This document shows, one piece after another, positions 11,029 to 21,880 of a stretch of DNA of 64,000 bases (positions are counted from its first letter, which is position 1; the number at the start of each line of letters is the position of its first letter). This stretch comes from Rhodotorula mucilaginosa. Lineage: Eukaryota > Basidiomycota > Microbotryomycetes > Sporidiobolales > Sporidiobolaceae. The notes below the pieces were generated by a model. It was not told where the DNA came from. It did no database searches and saw only the letters and a program-made list of their open reading frames with translations. Position numbers and translations under genes: made by a program. The stretch is from the NCBI GenBank assembly GCA_034406715.1, contig CP137879.1:614588-678587 (forward strand), in the 5' to 3' direction.

Positions 11029-12147
11029 ATGCCTCACACTATGGACCCCGTCAACCTCGATGCGCTCGTCGCTCATCCCGTCATCCGTTCGTTGCTTTTC
11101 CTTCGCAATTCTCGCCTACTCTCAGATAAAGCTGACCCATTGCTCTACAGCTCAAGGTCACGGCAAGCCGGGATACACCTCCGGCCAAGACCTCCCCGCC
11201 GTCCGCAGCGACTCGAGAGGCGCATCGCCGGCGACCTCGCGCCCTTCGTCCCGTCCGGGTTCCCGTTCGCATTCCCCCTTCCGCCACGACTCGTTCTTCC
11301 ACCGCGGTAGCAACACGCCGGGATCGCAGGAGCGCGAGCAGCGCGAAGCGACCATGAGGCAGGTCGGGACGGCCCAGGACGCGACGTACGAAGCCGACTT
11401 AGAGCGCGCGATCCGGCGCAGCAAGCGCGACGAGGAGGACAGGCGCCGTCGTGCCGGCGAGGCGCCGAGTCAGGAGAGGAGCGACAGTCACGCTCGCGGG
11501 CTCTCGCGCATCCGGGCTGCGATCAAAGAGCGTGAGTGCTTCCTTTCCTTCGCCGACCGCTTCGGTGCAGCGAGTCGGGAGCACTCCGGCGCAGCGAACC
11601 GCTGGGAAAAGATCGCTCAAAGCCAGCATCGTCGCTCACACTATTTACTCTCACGCAGTCGTCAACGACCCGTTCTGGCACCGCGCGACCAAGACCGAAG
11701 CCGAGCACCAGGTCCGTCGGCTCTTTCTCTTCCTACCTGGCTGCAAGTTCTGAACACTAACTTCCAATCAAACCCTTGCACCAGGACGAGTACATGAAGC
11801 GCGTCATCATCGACGAAGTCAACCACGCCCGCGCTTCGACCGACGCCGGCGCGCACGACCGCGAGCGTGCCGCCGCTCGGTCTCGTTCGCGGATCCGCTC
11901 GCCGCTCGCGAGTCGCAACGCCAGTCGTGACCGCAAGGACCATTCCCACTCGCACTCGCACGCCAATGCAAATGGGAAGAATAATGGCACTACGGAGCTT
12001 GCTCCGCCTGTGCCGGACATGCCGTCCGTGCCGAAGACGGAGATCCCTTCGTCCGAGTCGGCAAAGGCGGCGAATGAGGTCGAGGGCGGCGTCACGCGCA
12101 AGGAATTGAACCACAATGCTCAGGTCGGAGAGCTCACACTCGGTTGA
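11029..12147 (+). CDS. Hypothetical R/S-rich protein with a UIM-like helix
   Basis: Four exons (11029-11086, 11151-11531, 11659-11711, 11785-12147) keep the frame and give 284 residues. After MPHTMDPVNLDALVAHP comes an Arg/Ser-rich region, then DATYEADLERAIRRSKRDEE, which fits the ubiquitin-interacting motif pattern (acidic, then L-x-x-A-I-x-x-S, then acidic). Next are a conserved-looking DPFWHRATKTEAEHQ, DEYMKRVIIDEVNHA, an R/S-rich stretch and a Ser/Ala/Glu tail. No other domain recognised. A degenerate copy of its 3' end lies near 14.3 kb. The UIM call is inference; ubiquitin binding would need testing. Confidence 0.65.
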
Positions 12148-12468
12148 TGGGGAATGGGGATTATGTAGGCATGAACCGAGTAACGAGAATCTGGATTTCG
12201 TCCTCCGTCAGCACGGTTGCAGCTTGGCGCACCCAATTTCGGCACTAGGGCTACTTTAGGAGCCTTGCGTGGGCGAGCTTGGCTCTTGGCGACACCGCCT
12301 TACCGAGCGCACGAACCTACGATTATTGCTTGCTCCCCGCTCAGGCCGCTGGTCCGCGGACATCCCGATCGGAAGCGAAGTCGACGCCTGATACCCTTTC
12401 TCCTTTTTGTCTTCGTCCTCCCCGCCAAAGTTCACTGTACATCTGCGACACTGATTACTGTTGTCCAC
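12148..12468. other. Promoter region of ALD-W member 2
   Basis: Lies between the UIM-like gene and member 2, both on the plus strand. It contains the family promoter element, annotated separately; nothing else is recognised. Confidence 0.5.
12354..12367 (+). promoter_or_regulatory. Family promoter element CCGCGG-N5-CCG (member 2)
   Basis: CCGCGG ACATC CCG, 102-115 bp upstream of the ATG at 12469. The embedded TCCGCGGA octamer (12353-12360) is a perfect palindrome. Confidence 0.8.
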
Positions 12469-13937
12469 ATGGCAAGCTCAGCGTCGAACAATCCAGCGTC
12501 CGCAAAACGCTATGAAAGGCCTCGCATACACTTCCTGCCCATCGACTCTTGCGAGGAACCTCTCGGCTCGCACTACCACATTTGGTGGGCAGTGCTCATC
12601 AAGAAAGCCTACCGACTCTGCACAGGGGGGCAAGAAGCCCTTGTCAACTCTGCAAGGTCCGAACTGGTGAAGATCAAGCCTTGTCTTGATGCATGGGAGA
12701 CCGCCCTCACAGACTGGTTATATGAGGATTGGAGCAAAGGGCTGAGTGAGGCGCAACTTGAGGCCATATACTCTGTGCTCTATGATGTGGCCTTCAACGC
12801 CTTCAGGCTCAACGTCTGCCCACAAACGGGTCAAACCTGTGAACAGGCAGTGCGTGAAACGGTGAGTGCTTGTGCTTCAGCCTTCCATGGTGCCATGCAG
12901 ATATGTGCTAATACCACACGCACCAAACTTTTACTGGATGCAGCTGTCTGTAACACCAGAAGCGGTGTATGATTGCGCCAACAGAAAACTCTGGTTCAGC
13001 GAGCCAAAGGTAACACTGGTGTCACCTTGCTTCTTTGTTGCAGCAACTGGAACTCCTGCACAGGTTGAAGTCTGACCCACAAGCGACACATCTCCTACTG
13101 TATCACAGGAAAACAAGCTACCACGATTCTCCATTAAGCGCCCTTATGTGCCCGTGGAGCTCCCAACACCTTTCCCCAAGACTCCACTATCACGACATGG
13201 GGTGAATTCCCTTCTGCCAGACTTGCTGAGGACACTGACCTCGGCTTGGATGGAAGGTCCACACTGGCAAACTTTAACGGGGTCAGGGTCACAGAAGCAG
13301 TTTTCCAAGCAAACTGAACTTGTTCAAGGATGGTCCGCAACCCTCCGGAGCCATTTTAACAGCGAGCACCTGAAGAGACTTGAAGAAGCCTCCGGGGACT
13401 ACGGCCGCATTGTGTTCCTACAACTTTTTGAATTCACCCTTTTTGAAGTGGTCAAAAAGGTCATTGTGGATGAAAGGTCCGGTGACATCAAGGGGATTCA
13501 AGTGGCTATCGACAAGATCACTTATGCAAGTCCCCTTCTTCTTTCACCACCAAGTTTTATTGCTCGGTCATATGTCAGCTGACATTTTGCAGATTTCTGA
13601 CTTTGTCCTATAGGAATGCACCACAAGCTGGATAGAGAAGCGGATTGTAAGTCTTCAAGCATCTGAACAAGGGAGTGAAGGGTCTTGGCTGAGAACATCA
13701 CTGTGGGCACAACAGGAGGAAGGCATCCACGAGTACAGAAGACGGAATGTCTTCCCTGAATCCAATAGAGGTCATCCCTCTCAAGGCGGCCAAGCTGCCT
13801 CCACAGCTTCAAACCATCAGCACTCGCATCCCCAGCAGTCCCTCGGCTCCTTTGAGCCGCAAATTGCTCGTCGGATTGCCGGAAGAGTGTACAGGATCAA
13901 TTGGCGCGAGTGGGAAGAAGCACGTCACGGTTACTGA
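12469..13937 (+). CDS. ALD-W family member 2
   Basis: Five exons (12469-12861, 12944-13009, 13109-13501, 13614-13646, 13716-13937), all introns phase 0, 368 residues; function unknown. It starts MASSASNNPASAKRY, then EPLGSHYHIWWAV and a helical module with KPCLDAWETALTDWLYED. Exon 3 holds FSIKRPYVPVELPTPFPKTP and another helical block ending LFEFTLFEVVKKVIV. The tail is Q/H/S-rich (HPSQGGQAASTASNHQH) and ends RINWREWEEARHGY. It is the only member on the plus strand. No signal peptide or membrane span. The exon-3/4 junction is the least certain because it depends on a GTGGCT donor. Confidence 0.65.
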
Positions 13938-14261
13938 GGGACTGTTTTGAATCTCGCGTGTGGCGCACACTGTCACCTTTCGCTTTCACCCTTTCTCGAT
14001 GTTAAGACCTGTTCAGGAGCATTTATATGACAATCGTAGACAGACACTCTGTGCAGGACAAGACTTTTTTGCCACTTCCTCTGAGATAGAAGAAGGAGCT
14101 GCAGCAGGCTGTACGGAAAAGAGAGAATCACACGCTTCTTCTTCGGATGGTTAACTCTGCGGCAATGTTTAGAACAAGGCGGCCCAGATGCCGTGCTCGG
14201 ACAAGGTGAGTATATGCCTTTCATGGCAAATAGAGTGAAAGGGGAGAAAGGTGGAGAGAGA
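13938..14261. other. 3' flank of ALD-W member 2
   Basis: No gene supported. A T/C-rich stretch follows the stop codon of member 2, and G/A-rich sequence leads into the degenerate gene fragment at 14262. Confidence 0.35.
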
Positions 14262-14520
14262 GTGGGCAAGCGATCTACAGGAGAAGGAAAGACAAAAAGG
14301 GCGGGAGGGAATGTTTTGCAAGCGACGAGAGCGCGAGGCCAATTGGGACCGCAAGGACCACTTGCACCCGCACTGGAAACACGCGTATGGACGCGGGAAC
14401 AGCGCCACTGTGCTTGCTCCGTCTGTGCTGGATATGCCGTCCGTGCCAAAGTTGGGGATATCTTTGTCCAAGTTGGCAAAGCCGGAGACTGAGCTGACGG
14501 GAGTGATTCTCTATTTCTGA
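14262..14520 (+). pseudogene. Degenerate copy of the 3' end of the UIM-like gene (11.0-12.1 kb)
   Basis: An open stretch reads DRKDHLHPHWKHA, then NSATVLAPSVLDMPSVPK and LSKLAKP. The intact gene has DRKDHSHSHSHANA, NNGTTELAPPVPDMPSVPK and SSESAKA in the same order, so this is a truncated, diverged duplicate. It has no promoter or 5' exons and ends at TGA 14518-14520. Confidence 0.7.
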
Positions 14521-15003
14521 TCGTCGCGAGGTTATTGTAAAGTAGTTTGTGTTCCCCTTTCTCCTCACCGGAGATCCTCTTTCTTTCTTCTTGAAGTACA
14601 AAACATCTCTATGCTCTTTCCTGCTGTGCGCAAGGAACTTGTCTGTCACTGTGAGAAGCCAAAACAGGTGGCGAGGCACGAGAAATCTTTCCACTCTGCG
14701 CAAATTTCCCGACTGAACGCTCTGCCTTTGCCTGTAAAAAAAAGCATTTCAAGAAAGCTCAGGGTATTCGGATAAAAAGGGGAAATAGACATGAGGAAGA
14801 AGGAAAAGCTATCTACAGCAGGAGAAGAAGAGAAAGAGAGAGAGAGAGGATCTTTTCTGTAAGCGAGTTTCGCTCAACCTCTGCGAGTTTCCTTCTTGTC
14901 GGACGACCTGATCGACACCTTGACCGGAGAGAGGCGCAAGCGATGGTAAGAGCCCAACCACGCGCCGGACCGGACCGTACGACGACGACGCGCGCGCGCG
15001 CGC
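14521..15003. other. Intergenic region
   Basis: No gene. A segment at about 14795-14865 (purine-rich, with ATCTACAG...GAGAAG) resembles 14270-14335 in the neighbouring pseudogene and may be a second decayed duplicate. A short (GC)n run sits at 14990-15003. Confidence 0.35.
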
Positions 15004-16690
15004 TCAGAGATCAATCTCGCCCCTCAGGACGGCCTTCCTCCTCGGCGACGCCCTTTTCCCGCCCGATGCCAGCGCCGAAGAACTCCCCACCGACGTGACG
15101 GCCGTCGCCGCGTCGACTTGCTCCACCGCCTCGGTTTCGACAATCGCTTCGACCACCGCCGTCGCAATCACGTCGGCGACTTCTTCGCCCTCGACGCCGC
15201 CGAGTTGTTGATCGTAGACGACGACTTTGACGTTCTTGACGGAGCGGGTACGCCTCAAGGACTCGAGCGTCCAACTGATCAGGTAGATCGAGAGGGCTTG
15301 ACGGATCCCGAGACCGACGCCGGTGAGGAGGGCGGAGGGGGTCGTGAGCGGGAGGACGTCCCACAAGGTGAGGCACGAAGGGACGGCGACGAGTCCGAGC
15401 GTGACGAGGGCGAGTCGCCAAGGCGAGAGCAAAGCCGACGGGATCGCAAGCGTAAAGGGTACGAGGGGCAAGCATGACCCCAAAGCGTGCGAGAGGTGCG
15501 CCGACATCGACAAGTGTTGCGAGGCGTCGTAGGTCCTCAAAGCCGGGATCGTCCACGTCGGATGCTCCAACACCTCCTTGGTGGTCAACTGGTCCCTCAT
15601 CAAGTAACTCGGCACGGTCGCTTCGAACACGTTCCTCTCGATGAAGGCGCGCCCGCCTTCGCGTTCGAGAATGAAGGACCCGAGGGCCGAGACGCAGACG
15701 GCGAGTCCGAGCGAGAAGAGGACGTTGAGGTATTGGGCCGGGTCGGCTTGTAGGCGCGAGAAGGTCGAGAGGATCGGGCGGGGCGCGGGAGGGTGAGGGA
15801 GCAGGTGAGGGAGGAGGGCGAACGCGCCCGCAAAGGTGAGGACGTCGATCAGGAGCAGGACCGAGACGGTCTGGGTGCTGCGAGGGCGGTGCGGGTACGG
15901 GAGCGTTAGTTACTTGGCACGTGTAGGTTGAGGGAAAGAGTACCGTGACTCGAGTTGGGAAAAGCTCACCTGAGGAGGAAGTACGAGTGCTCGAAAGCTG
16001 CGATTCGGTCGAGGGCGAGTCAGCACCCTCTGCCTTTGACGAGGTCCCGCAGACCTGTACATCTTGTGTGCAGAGGCCGGAGCTCCAGTCGAGGATGGCG
16101 CTGTCCGCCCCAGAAGGAACAAGGGCTGCGGTGAGGTGCGGGAAAACTCACTGTACAGCGGGATGCGCGAGACGAGCGCAAGCAGGGTTCCGAACGCGGC
16201 TGCACATACACACGATGCAGGTCAGCCTGCGAGCCGAGACTGAGAACACGAGAGAGTATGGGCGCTCACCTCCGTCGTGCTTGACTGCTCCGCGCACGCG
16301 TTTCCAGACGAGCGCTCCCGCCGCCAATTCGAGTGCCCTCATGCCTACGATCCAGAACCACCTGACCCCTTCCCTCTCTACGGGCGCGAGGTTCTCGAGC
16401 AGGTACTTGCCGAACCCGAGTTCGGTCGAGAAGAGGCACGAGCGGATCGCGGTCGACAAGGCGAGGGCGACGAGGTGGAACGAGACGAAGCGGCGGCGGG
16501 AACCCAAAGGGCCGCAGAGGGTTTCGGTCCAGGTCGTCGTCGGTGCGCCCATGTCGAGCTGCGTCGTGGGCTCGCTGAGCTCTTGAGTGGGAGTCGCGAG
16601 GCCGGAGGAGGAACCTGCGCCGAGGAAGGGCGCGACGTCGCCGACGGCTTGAGCGAGCAGGGCAGCCGAGGCAGGAGCTTTCGTGGTCAT
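15004..16690 (-). CDS. Multi-pass membrane protein, family not recognised
   Basis: Starts at ATG 16690 (MTTKAPASAALLAQ); exons 16270-16690, 16152-16199, 16055-16125, a 20-nt micro-exon 15971-15990, and 15004-15877 give about 477 residues. Hydrophobic segments include FVSFHLVALALSTAI, WFWIVGMRALELAAGALVW, TVSVLLLIDVLTFAGAFALL, FSLGLAVCVSALGSFIL and LALVTLGLVAVPSCLTLW, so it is an integral membrane protein with perhaps six to eight spans. The last intron has an ACTAAC branch site. It shares a 200-bp bidirectional promoter with the next gene. No catalytic motif is apparent; I cannot name the family. The micro-exon is inferred from phase alone. Confidence 0.6.
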
Positions 16691-16894
16691 TCTCGGTGTC
16701 GCTTCAGCTACTCTCCGAGGCTGTGGTCGACCCGTGTGAGAGCAAGAGGGGGAGAGGTGTTGATGACGTCGTCTCGCCTCTTCACGCGCAACTGGCGCGC
16801 TCGCGCGAGTGACGTGGCGAACCACAGCGCCGCAGTTTGATCGACAGACACAGCCGACGTCTACGCGCAAGCTACAGCTTACACTCGCACCAGG
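16691..16894. promoter_or_regulatory. Bidirectional promoter
   Basis: 204 bp separate two divergent membrane-protein ATGs (16690 minus, 16895 plus). No family element present. Confidence 0.55.
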
Positions 16895-17556
16895 ATGGCG
16901 ACTGCTTCCCACGCCAGCCACACGAGCGCACACACCACCGTCATCACGCGCCATGCTTTCCAAGGTCAGTTCACTCCTCATCACCCCGCCTACCCATGAC
17001 TGACCCCCCTGTACCGGAGCAGGCGCCCAAGCCATGTCCCTCTTCTCGCTCGCCGTCCTCCCCTTCTCCCTCGTGCGCCATCCCCTCCGACCCCTCTCGA
17101 CTCACCTCCGCCGCACCGCCCTCCGAACTCTTGCGTTCGGTCCCGCACTCGGGATCGGATACGCCTTTTTCCGGATCAACTCGATCCAGAGCGAGCAAGG
17201 GATCGAGCAGAGTGCGCTGGCGATGAGGGCCGACCGAGGCGAGAGGAGGAGGGAAGATTACGCGACCATTGGAGCCGTCATCGGAGCAGTGAGTTTCTCT
17301 CTCTTTTTCTCCCGAGATTCTTTTCACGATCCAGGGAAGACTCGGACTGATCTTGACCTTTTAACACCGCTCCCGGCAGCTCGCAACAACGGCCATCCTG
17401 CTCCGCCGCGCCCCTCTGCTCTGGACGATCTCGGGCGGCGCCTCGCTCGGCCTCGCAGGCGGCACGCTCTACTCGTTCTTCGAAGGCGCGGGCGCAAACC
17501 CAGCAGGGATCAAGGGAGAGGCCAAGAACGTCGAGAAGAGTGTCAAGGGGGGATAG
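16895..17556 (+). CDS. Small membrane protein, hypothetical
   Basis: Exons 16895-16964, 17023-17288 and 17380-17556 give 170 residues. The sequence includes ALRTLAFGPALGIGYAFFR, then REDYATIGAVIGALATTAIL with RRAPLLWTISGGASLGLAGG, so two or three membrane segments are likely, the second pair built as a glycine-rich hairpin. The YATIGAVIGA pattern recurs in conserved fungal mitochondrial membrane proteins as I recall them, but the specific family is not certain. All junctions preserve the frame; stop TAG. Confidence 0.7.
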
Positions 17557-17939
17557 TCGTCGAGGCCGCGAGAAGGAGAAGGAGAGCAGGAGTTGGTGCC
17601 TGTTTCGCACCGGGAGGAAGAAGCGTAGATGCGGGGGAGACAGACGCTTGCCAATATCTATATATCTATATCCCGTACAAAGGTCCATTGACTGATTACA
17701 ATGTACAGAGAGAGATCTCGCTCCTCGTGGTGGAATCGAAAGCGGACAAACCTTTCGCTTCAAGTCAGGTAATCTGCCAATTTGCACCGGAGATGAAGAT
17801 ATGACCCCAGACTTGACCCAAAAGTGTAGTTGCAGGAAAGAGCAGCTTCAAAAGGGAACAAAGAAAGAAATGTGATGGAAGAACAGGACTGGCGAGAGGG
17901 GAGGCGAGACTTCAAAGAACGGATGGTGAATCCAATAAG
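17557..17939. other. 3' intergenic region
   Basis: Converging 3' ends of the small membrane-protein gene and ALD-W member 3; GC drops here. No gene seen. Confidence 0.4.
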
Positions 17940-18906
17940 CTACGGACCCCAGCATGGCAGGACACAATCGTCCTTCAGATGTGTCGGTGTTGGCTCCAGG
18001 GCCCTCAGAGGAGGACCACTGCGCGGGCTATTCGTAGCATCCGAACTTGACCCTGGTTTCGCCACAGAGCTCGAGTCCCTTTGCTGTGGGTGAAAGACAT
18101 CGGACATCACTGTCGGAAGGGGAGGTTCCAGATATGGCGAGGGCTGCACTAGTTGCCCCTGCAGGGCACCTTGCAGGTCCCCAACAGGATGCTGCCGCTG
18201 CAGTGGGACAGAGTGAGGGGCGGGCAGATGACGTGCATCATGTCCATGCCCGGCTGGCACGTAAGGTTGCATAGCGGAGTCTGGTTGGCCTGGAAGCATA
18301 GGGGCAAAGTGGTAGTTGGCTCTATGCTGTGCCGCCCTTAGCTCGGCTTTTTGGCGCTCTCCCTGGGGAAGCAAATTCACGGAGCATCAGCATCTTTACT
18401 TGAGCTGTATTGGTTCCATGCCTGAATAGGCAGGACTCAACGGCATGTCTCGCCTCCTCCTTCCAAGCCTCATAGCGTGTAATTGCAGCCTCAATTCTCT
18501 GAGTAGTCTCAGGGGCATTCTGCAAGTTTCCGAGGAACGGTCAGTTTGAGCGGATGGCAGAACCAGAAGTAAGAACACACACCATCTTAAGGTATATTTG
18601 GTACCTTGCGTCACCACACTCTCTGGCAAGTATGTCAATCTCCCTGGCCAACTTCTCAAGGTCATAGAAGCATTGGCTGGCGTTTTGCTCAACCTTTGTT
18701 GTCATCCCGTGCACTTCAAAGCGCTTGAGGATTTTCGCTGCAACGTACTCCCAGGCCGAATCGGCCTCGGCTTGATTGCAGGCTGTGCGTGCCTGATCAA
18801 GTGCGTTCCATACCCTGCTCCCCTTCCAGAAGAACCAGAACAGCCAGTCTGACGGGGTCGGTTCTTCTCCGTCTAAACCTGATGGCCCAGTAGATTTCCG
18901 AGGCAT
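17940..18906 (-). CDS. ALD-W family member 3
   Basis: Three exons (18583-18906, 18400-18519, 17940-18362), both introns phase 0, 288 residues. Exon 1 (108 codons, the same length as in member 4) starts MPRKSTGPSGLDGEE and carries the module VWNALDQARTACNQ...AWEYVAAKIL. Exon 2 begins NAPETTQRIEAAITRYEAW, matching DAPDTCQRIDKAVEAYMQW of member 4. Exon 3 opens with a basic GERQKAELRAAQHRANYHF and continues P/Q/H-rich to CVLPCWGP. The second intron is only 36-37 nt. No known domain, no secretion signal; function unknown. Confidence 0.75.
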
Positions 18907-19007
18907 AGCGATTGTGTGGCCCAGCAGCACAAGCAGAAAGTAGCAAGGCACGAAGGGGAAGAAAGGCTGTCCGAGACGACGCCAATGAGAGCTTGCTTGA
19001 GACTGCG

Positions 19008-19021
19008 CGGACAACCCGCGG
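19008..19021 (-). promoter_or_regulatory. Family promoter element CCGCGG-N5-CCG (member 3)
   Basis: Plus strand reads CGG ACAAC CCGCGG, 102-115 bp upstream of the ATG at 18906. The extended match CGGACAACCCGCGGAC is identical upstream of member 4. Confidence 0.82.
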
Positions 19022-19365
19022 ACCTGCGCTCAGGCCCCGCTTTCGAAAATTGCACAGCCGCCATTTCCCTTTGGTTCCAAGGAGAGATAGCAGTCTGTAA
19101 CACAACAGCATGACTAACACGCGCGTTGAAAGGGGGTAAAGTTGCCGGATGATTGCAGGCAAGCAAGCAGAATGGCGCCTCTATCTGTTTCTCATGAGTC
19201 GTCAAAGAATAGCATTCTGCTTTGCTGGTCCCTCAAGCTGACTTGTCAGCATACCAAAAACACAGTTAACTAGCCTCAACAACCACGCGCTGTTTTCTCA
19301 GGCTCAACAGCAGAACAGGGAGAGGCGGACAAAGCAGTACAAATTTGGAAGGAAGGAAGAGAAAA

Positions 19366-20768
19366 CTACGAATGATGGTTACGGCTGAAAGGGAAATGAG
19401 GATTTGACTCCTGCAGGTTGTGGATATGTACGGTGTGAGCCGATCTTATGCCTGAGGGATCTTGCCCATTCCCTATGGATTGGAAGTTGGGTAGGGGAAG
19501 CTGCGCCCGCGGGTGCCACTGCGTCTGCGGCTGGCCCGGATGGTGATGCTGGTGGTGCAGTTGCAGCTGCCAATGAGTGTTCCTGCTGGTGACTGTAGGC
19601 TGCAAGTTCCTGTCCGCAGCAAGATGCCAGCTCGTCTGCCTGCGACGAGGATGTGAGTTCCCGGCCCACACTCGTTGCTGCTGCTCTGCCACTTGATGAC
19701 TTGTGTACTCCTCTATGTCAAACTCCCTTGGTCCAGAGTGTGGGTCAAAGCCTCGTGTCAACAAGGATTCAGGGGACAGTGGCAGTAAAGAGCGGAACGG
19801 CTCTGGCTGCGAATCAGTCACTTGCGGAGCAGGTAGGGGATTCTGCATGTGCAGAGCATTGGAGGGGACTGTCTCCGGATTTTGCGGCTAAACCTGTGGA
19901 CTTGTGCGTGCTCCTGAACTCCAAGCAGGCACCTGCCCCTGTGACCTGTGCATGCCTCTGCGCTCCCAGCGCATTTGCTCTCTCCGCCATTTTGTATAGT
20001 CAAGTGCTGCCTTCCTCTGATGGTCTTGCTTGCGCTTTAACTGAGAAAGATCCTGGAATTACTTCAAGTAGGGGTGTTGTAAGGCAAAGGAAGCTGAGCC
20101 GATCGGAAGACTGGTGTCACACCTGTGGCAGAGAAGGCGGATGATTTGCACTCGAGATGTTCCCAAATGATTGCCGCAAGCGTTCATGACTCCCGTAAGT
20201 CATGTCAAAGTTGTCCTGTGTGGACAATTCGGTAAGTGTCACTGGACGGAACTTGGAATATATGAAATGTGCAGGGCAAAACAGATTGAACTTGACTTAA
20301 CTCGACGAGTTTGTTGCCCTTCCCATTGCATGTAGGCCTCAACTGCCTTGTCAATCCTTTGACAAGTATCTGGGGCATCCTGAAGGGTTCGTGCCTGTCA
20401 GTTTCGGAACGTGACGGGGATGGAGGCGAGTTGAGCAGACAGACTATTTTGGTCTGCACTGTGCTGGCCACAGGAAGCGGCGTGTCCCAGACAAGTTGTC
20501 CAATCTCTTTGGCAATTGTGATCAGGTCCGTCAAGTTGTCCTGACCTCCGCGCGCAATGTGTCCGATGCCATTGGCATGAAAGCAGTCAAGCAGCCTTTT
20601 TGTAAATTGCTGCCACTGCTCCTCAGCGCCGAGTCTACTGCAGGCGCCAGCTACGAGATTGAACGTTTTCCATAGCGTGCTCTGTCTGTGTAAAATCCCG
20701 AGCAGCCGGTCCGACGGCCTGGATGATGCTGAGATGGCACTTGGCTGCAATGGGGCGTTCCGAGGCAT
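19366..20768 (-). CDS. ALD-W family member 4
   Basis: Five exons (20445-20768, 20302-20379, 20123-20215, 19894-20052, 19366-19842), every intron phase 0, 376 residues. Exon 1 starts MPRNAPLQPSAI and contains LWKTFNLVAGACSRLG...QWQQFTKRLL. Exon 2 is DAPDTCQRIDKAVEAYMQW. Exon 4 is basic (LKRKQDHQRKAALDYTKW). Exon 5 is a long Q/H/P-rich tail with HHQHHHPGQPQTQ, ending NPHFPFSRNHHS. Tandem paralogue of member 3 in the same orientation, sharing exon-1 length and promoter element. Soluble, probably intracellular; function unknown. Confidence 0.75.
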
Positions 20769-20874
20769 AGCCTTTGAGCGCGGGCTCTCGCAAGCTACAC
20801 TTCACGCGGTGGAAATGAAGGAGTAGAATGAAGAAGATCGTCCGCCAGCGACTCGCGCCTTGTCCGAAGCGGCC

Positions 20875-20888
20875 CGGACAACCCGCGG
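20875..20888 (-). promoter_or_regulatory. Family promoter element CCGCGG-N5-CCG (member 4)
   Basis: Plus strand CGG ACAAC CCGCGG, 107-120 bp upstream of the ATG at 20768; followed, as in member 3, by a CGCTCAG block. Confidence 0.82.
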
Positions 20889-21880
20889 ACCGCGCTCAGT
20901 CCGCGCGGCCAAGGCACGGTCTGCCGCTTTCCGCCAAGGCAGAACCGAAGCAGATAAGGTGCTTGTTTTGCTGCAGCATGAATATGACTAGCAGGGCAGA
21001 GAAGTGCTGTAGCAACAAACACGATAAGCATAAGGAGCCAGAAGCCATTCAGCAGGAATCGTCGTATCTTAAAACAAGGGAGAGTGCTCAAACACTCGCG
21101 AGCGCCGGAGTATTATCTGGAGATAGTCTGACGTGTGTCGTGCTCACCGGTAGCCATGGTTTGGACTCGGCGAGAGTACAGAAAAGCGTTGGTGGATGAC
21201 ATCCCAAGATATGACGCCCGCGAACATTCGCGGCGCGTCTCGCTCGCTCGAGAGGCGCGTCCTTGTTGAGGTGAGTCGGCTGCAGTTGCCTTTGTCGCTT
21301 GTATTCAGCCCGGCCGCGTGACGCGGTGTCCTGGTCTCGTGCCGTCGGGGAATGGTCAGCCTTCGACGAGTGGATTTCACGGCGACCGATTCTTCCCGGT
21401 AGCGAGGTTCCGCAGCGACGGCAGCGACGGCAGCGACGGCAGCGACGGCAGCGACGGCAGCGACGGCAGCGACGGCAGCGACGGCGGCGATCATGTTGCG
21501 GCACGCTGGTAGTCTCGAACGAGTTTGTAGCGCAGCTGGGCGACGTGTTGAGGCGAGAAGACGAGGTTGCAAGGCGAGCGACCCGTTCCTCCTGAGCGAG
21601 ACTGTATCTAGCGGGTGTTTCAGAATCGTAGGGCGAGTCCGGTGATGTGTTGTAGCAAGCCTCGGGGCAGATCATAGCAGCCCTTGCTGATATAGTGAAC
21701 GAGTCGGAGGGAGCGATGAGAGGACCTCGTCGCAACTGCTCACTCGATGGCTATGGAGCAGGCAAGAGCACACTCGCCGTAGCATTCGGATCCACACTCT
21801 ACACCCGCCATACCTGCCCGATGTGAGCGTGGGAAGGGACGCAGGACAACCTTCGCTTCGCCTTGTTCCGCGCCGACTTG
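20889..21880. other. Intergenic region with minisatellite and GPI2 promoter
   Basis: Long overlapping open frames on both strands come from the 9-bp minisatellite and its GC-rich flanks. None resembles a protein. The right end is the GPI2 promoter. Confidence 0.4.
21415..21488 (+). repeat. 9-bp minisatellite (GGCAGCGAC)n
   Basis: About eight near-perfect tandem copies of GGCAGCGAC, last copy with an A-to-G change. Non-coding context. Confidence 0.93.

Noticed and set aside
21415-21488. CRISPR-like array
   Set aside because: Nine-base units are directly adjacent without spacers, in a eukaryotic chromosome; it is a minisatellite.
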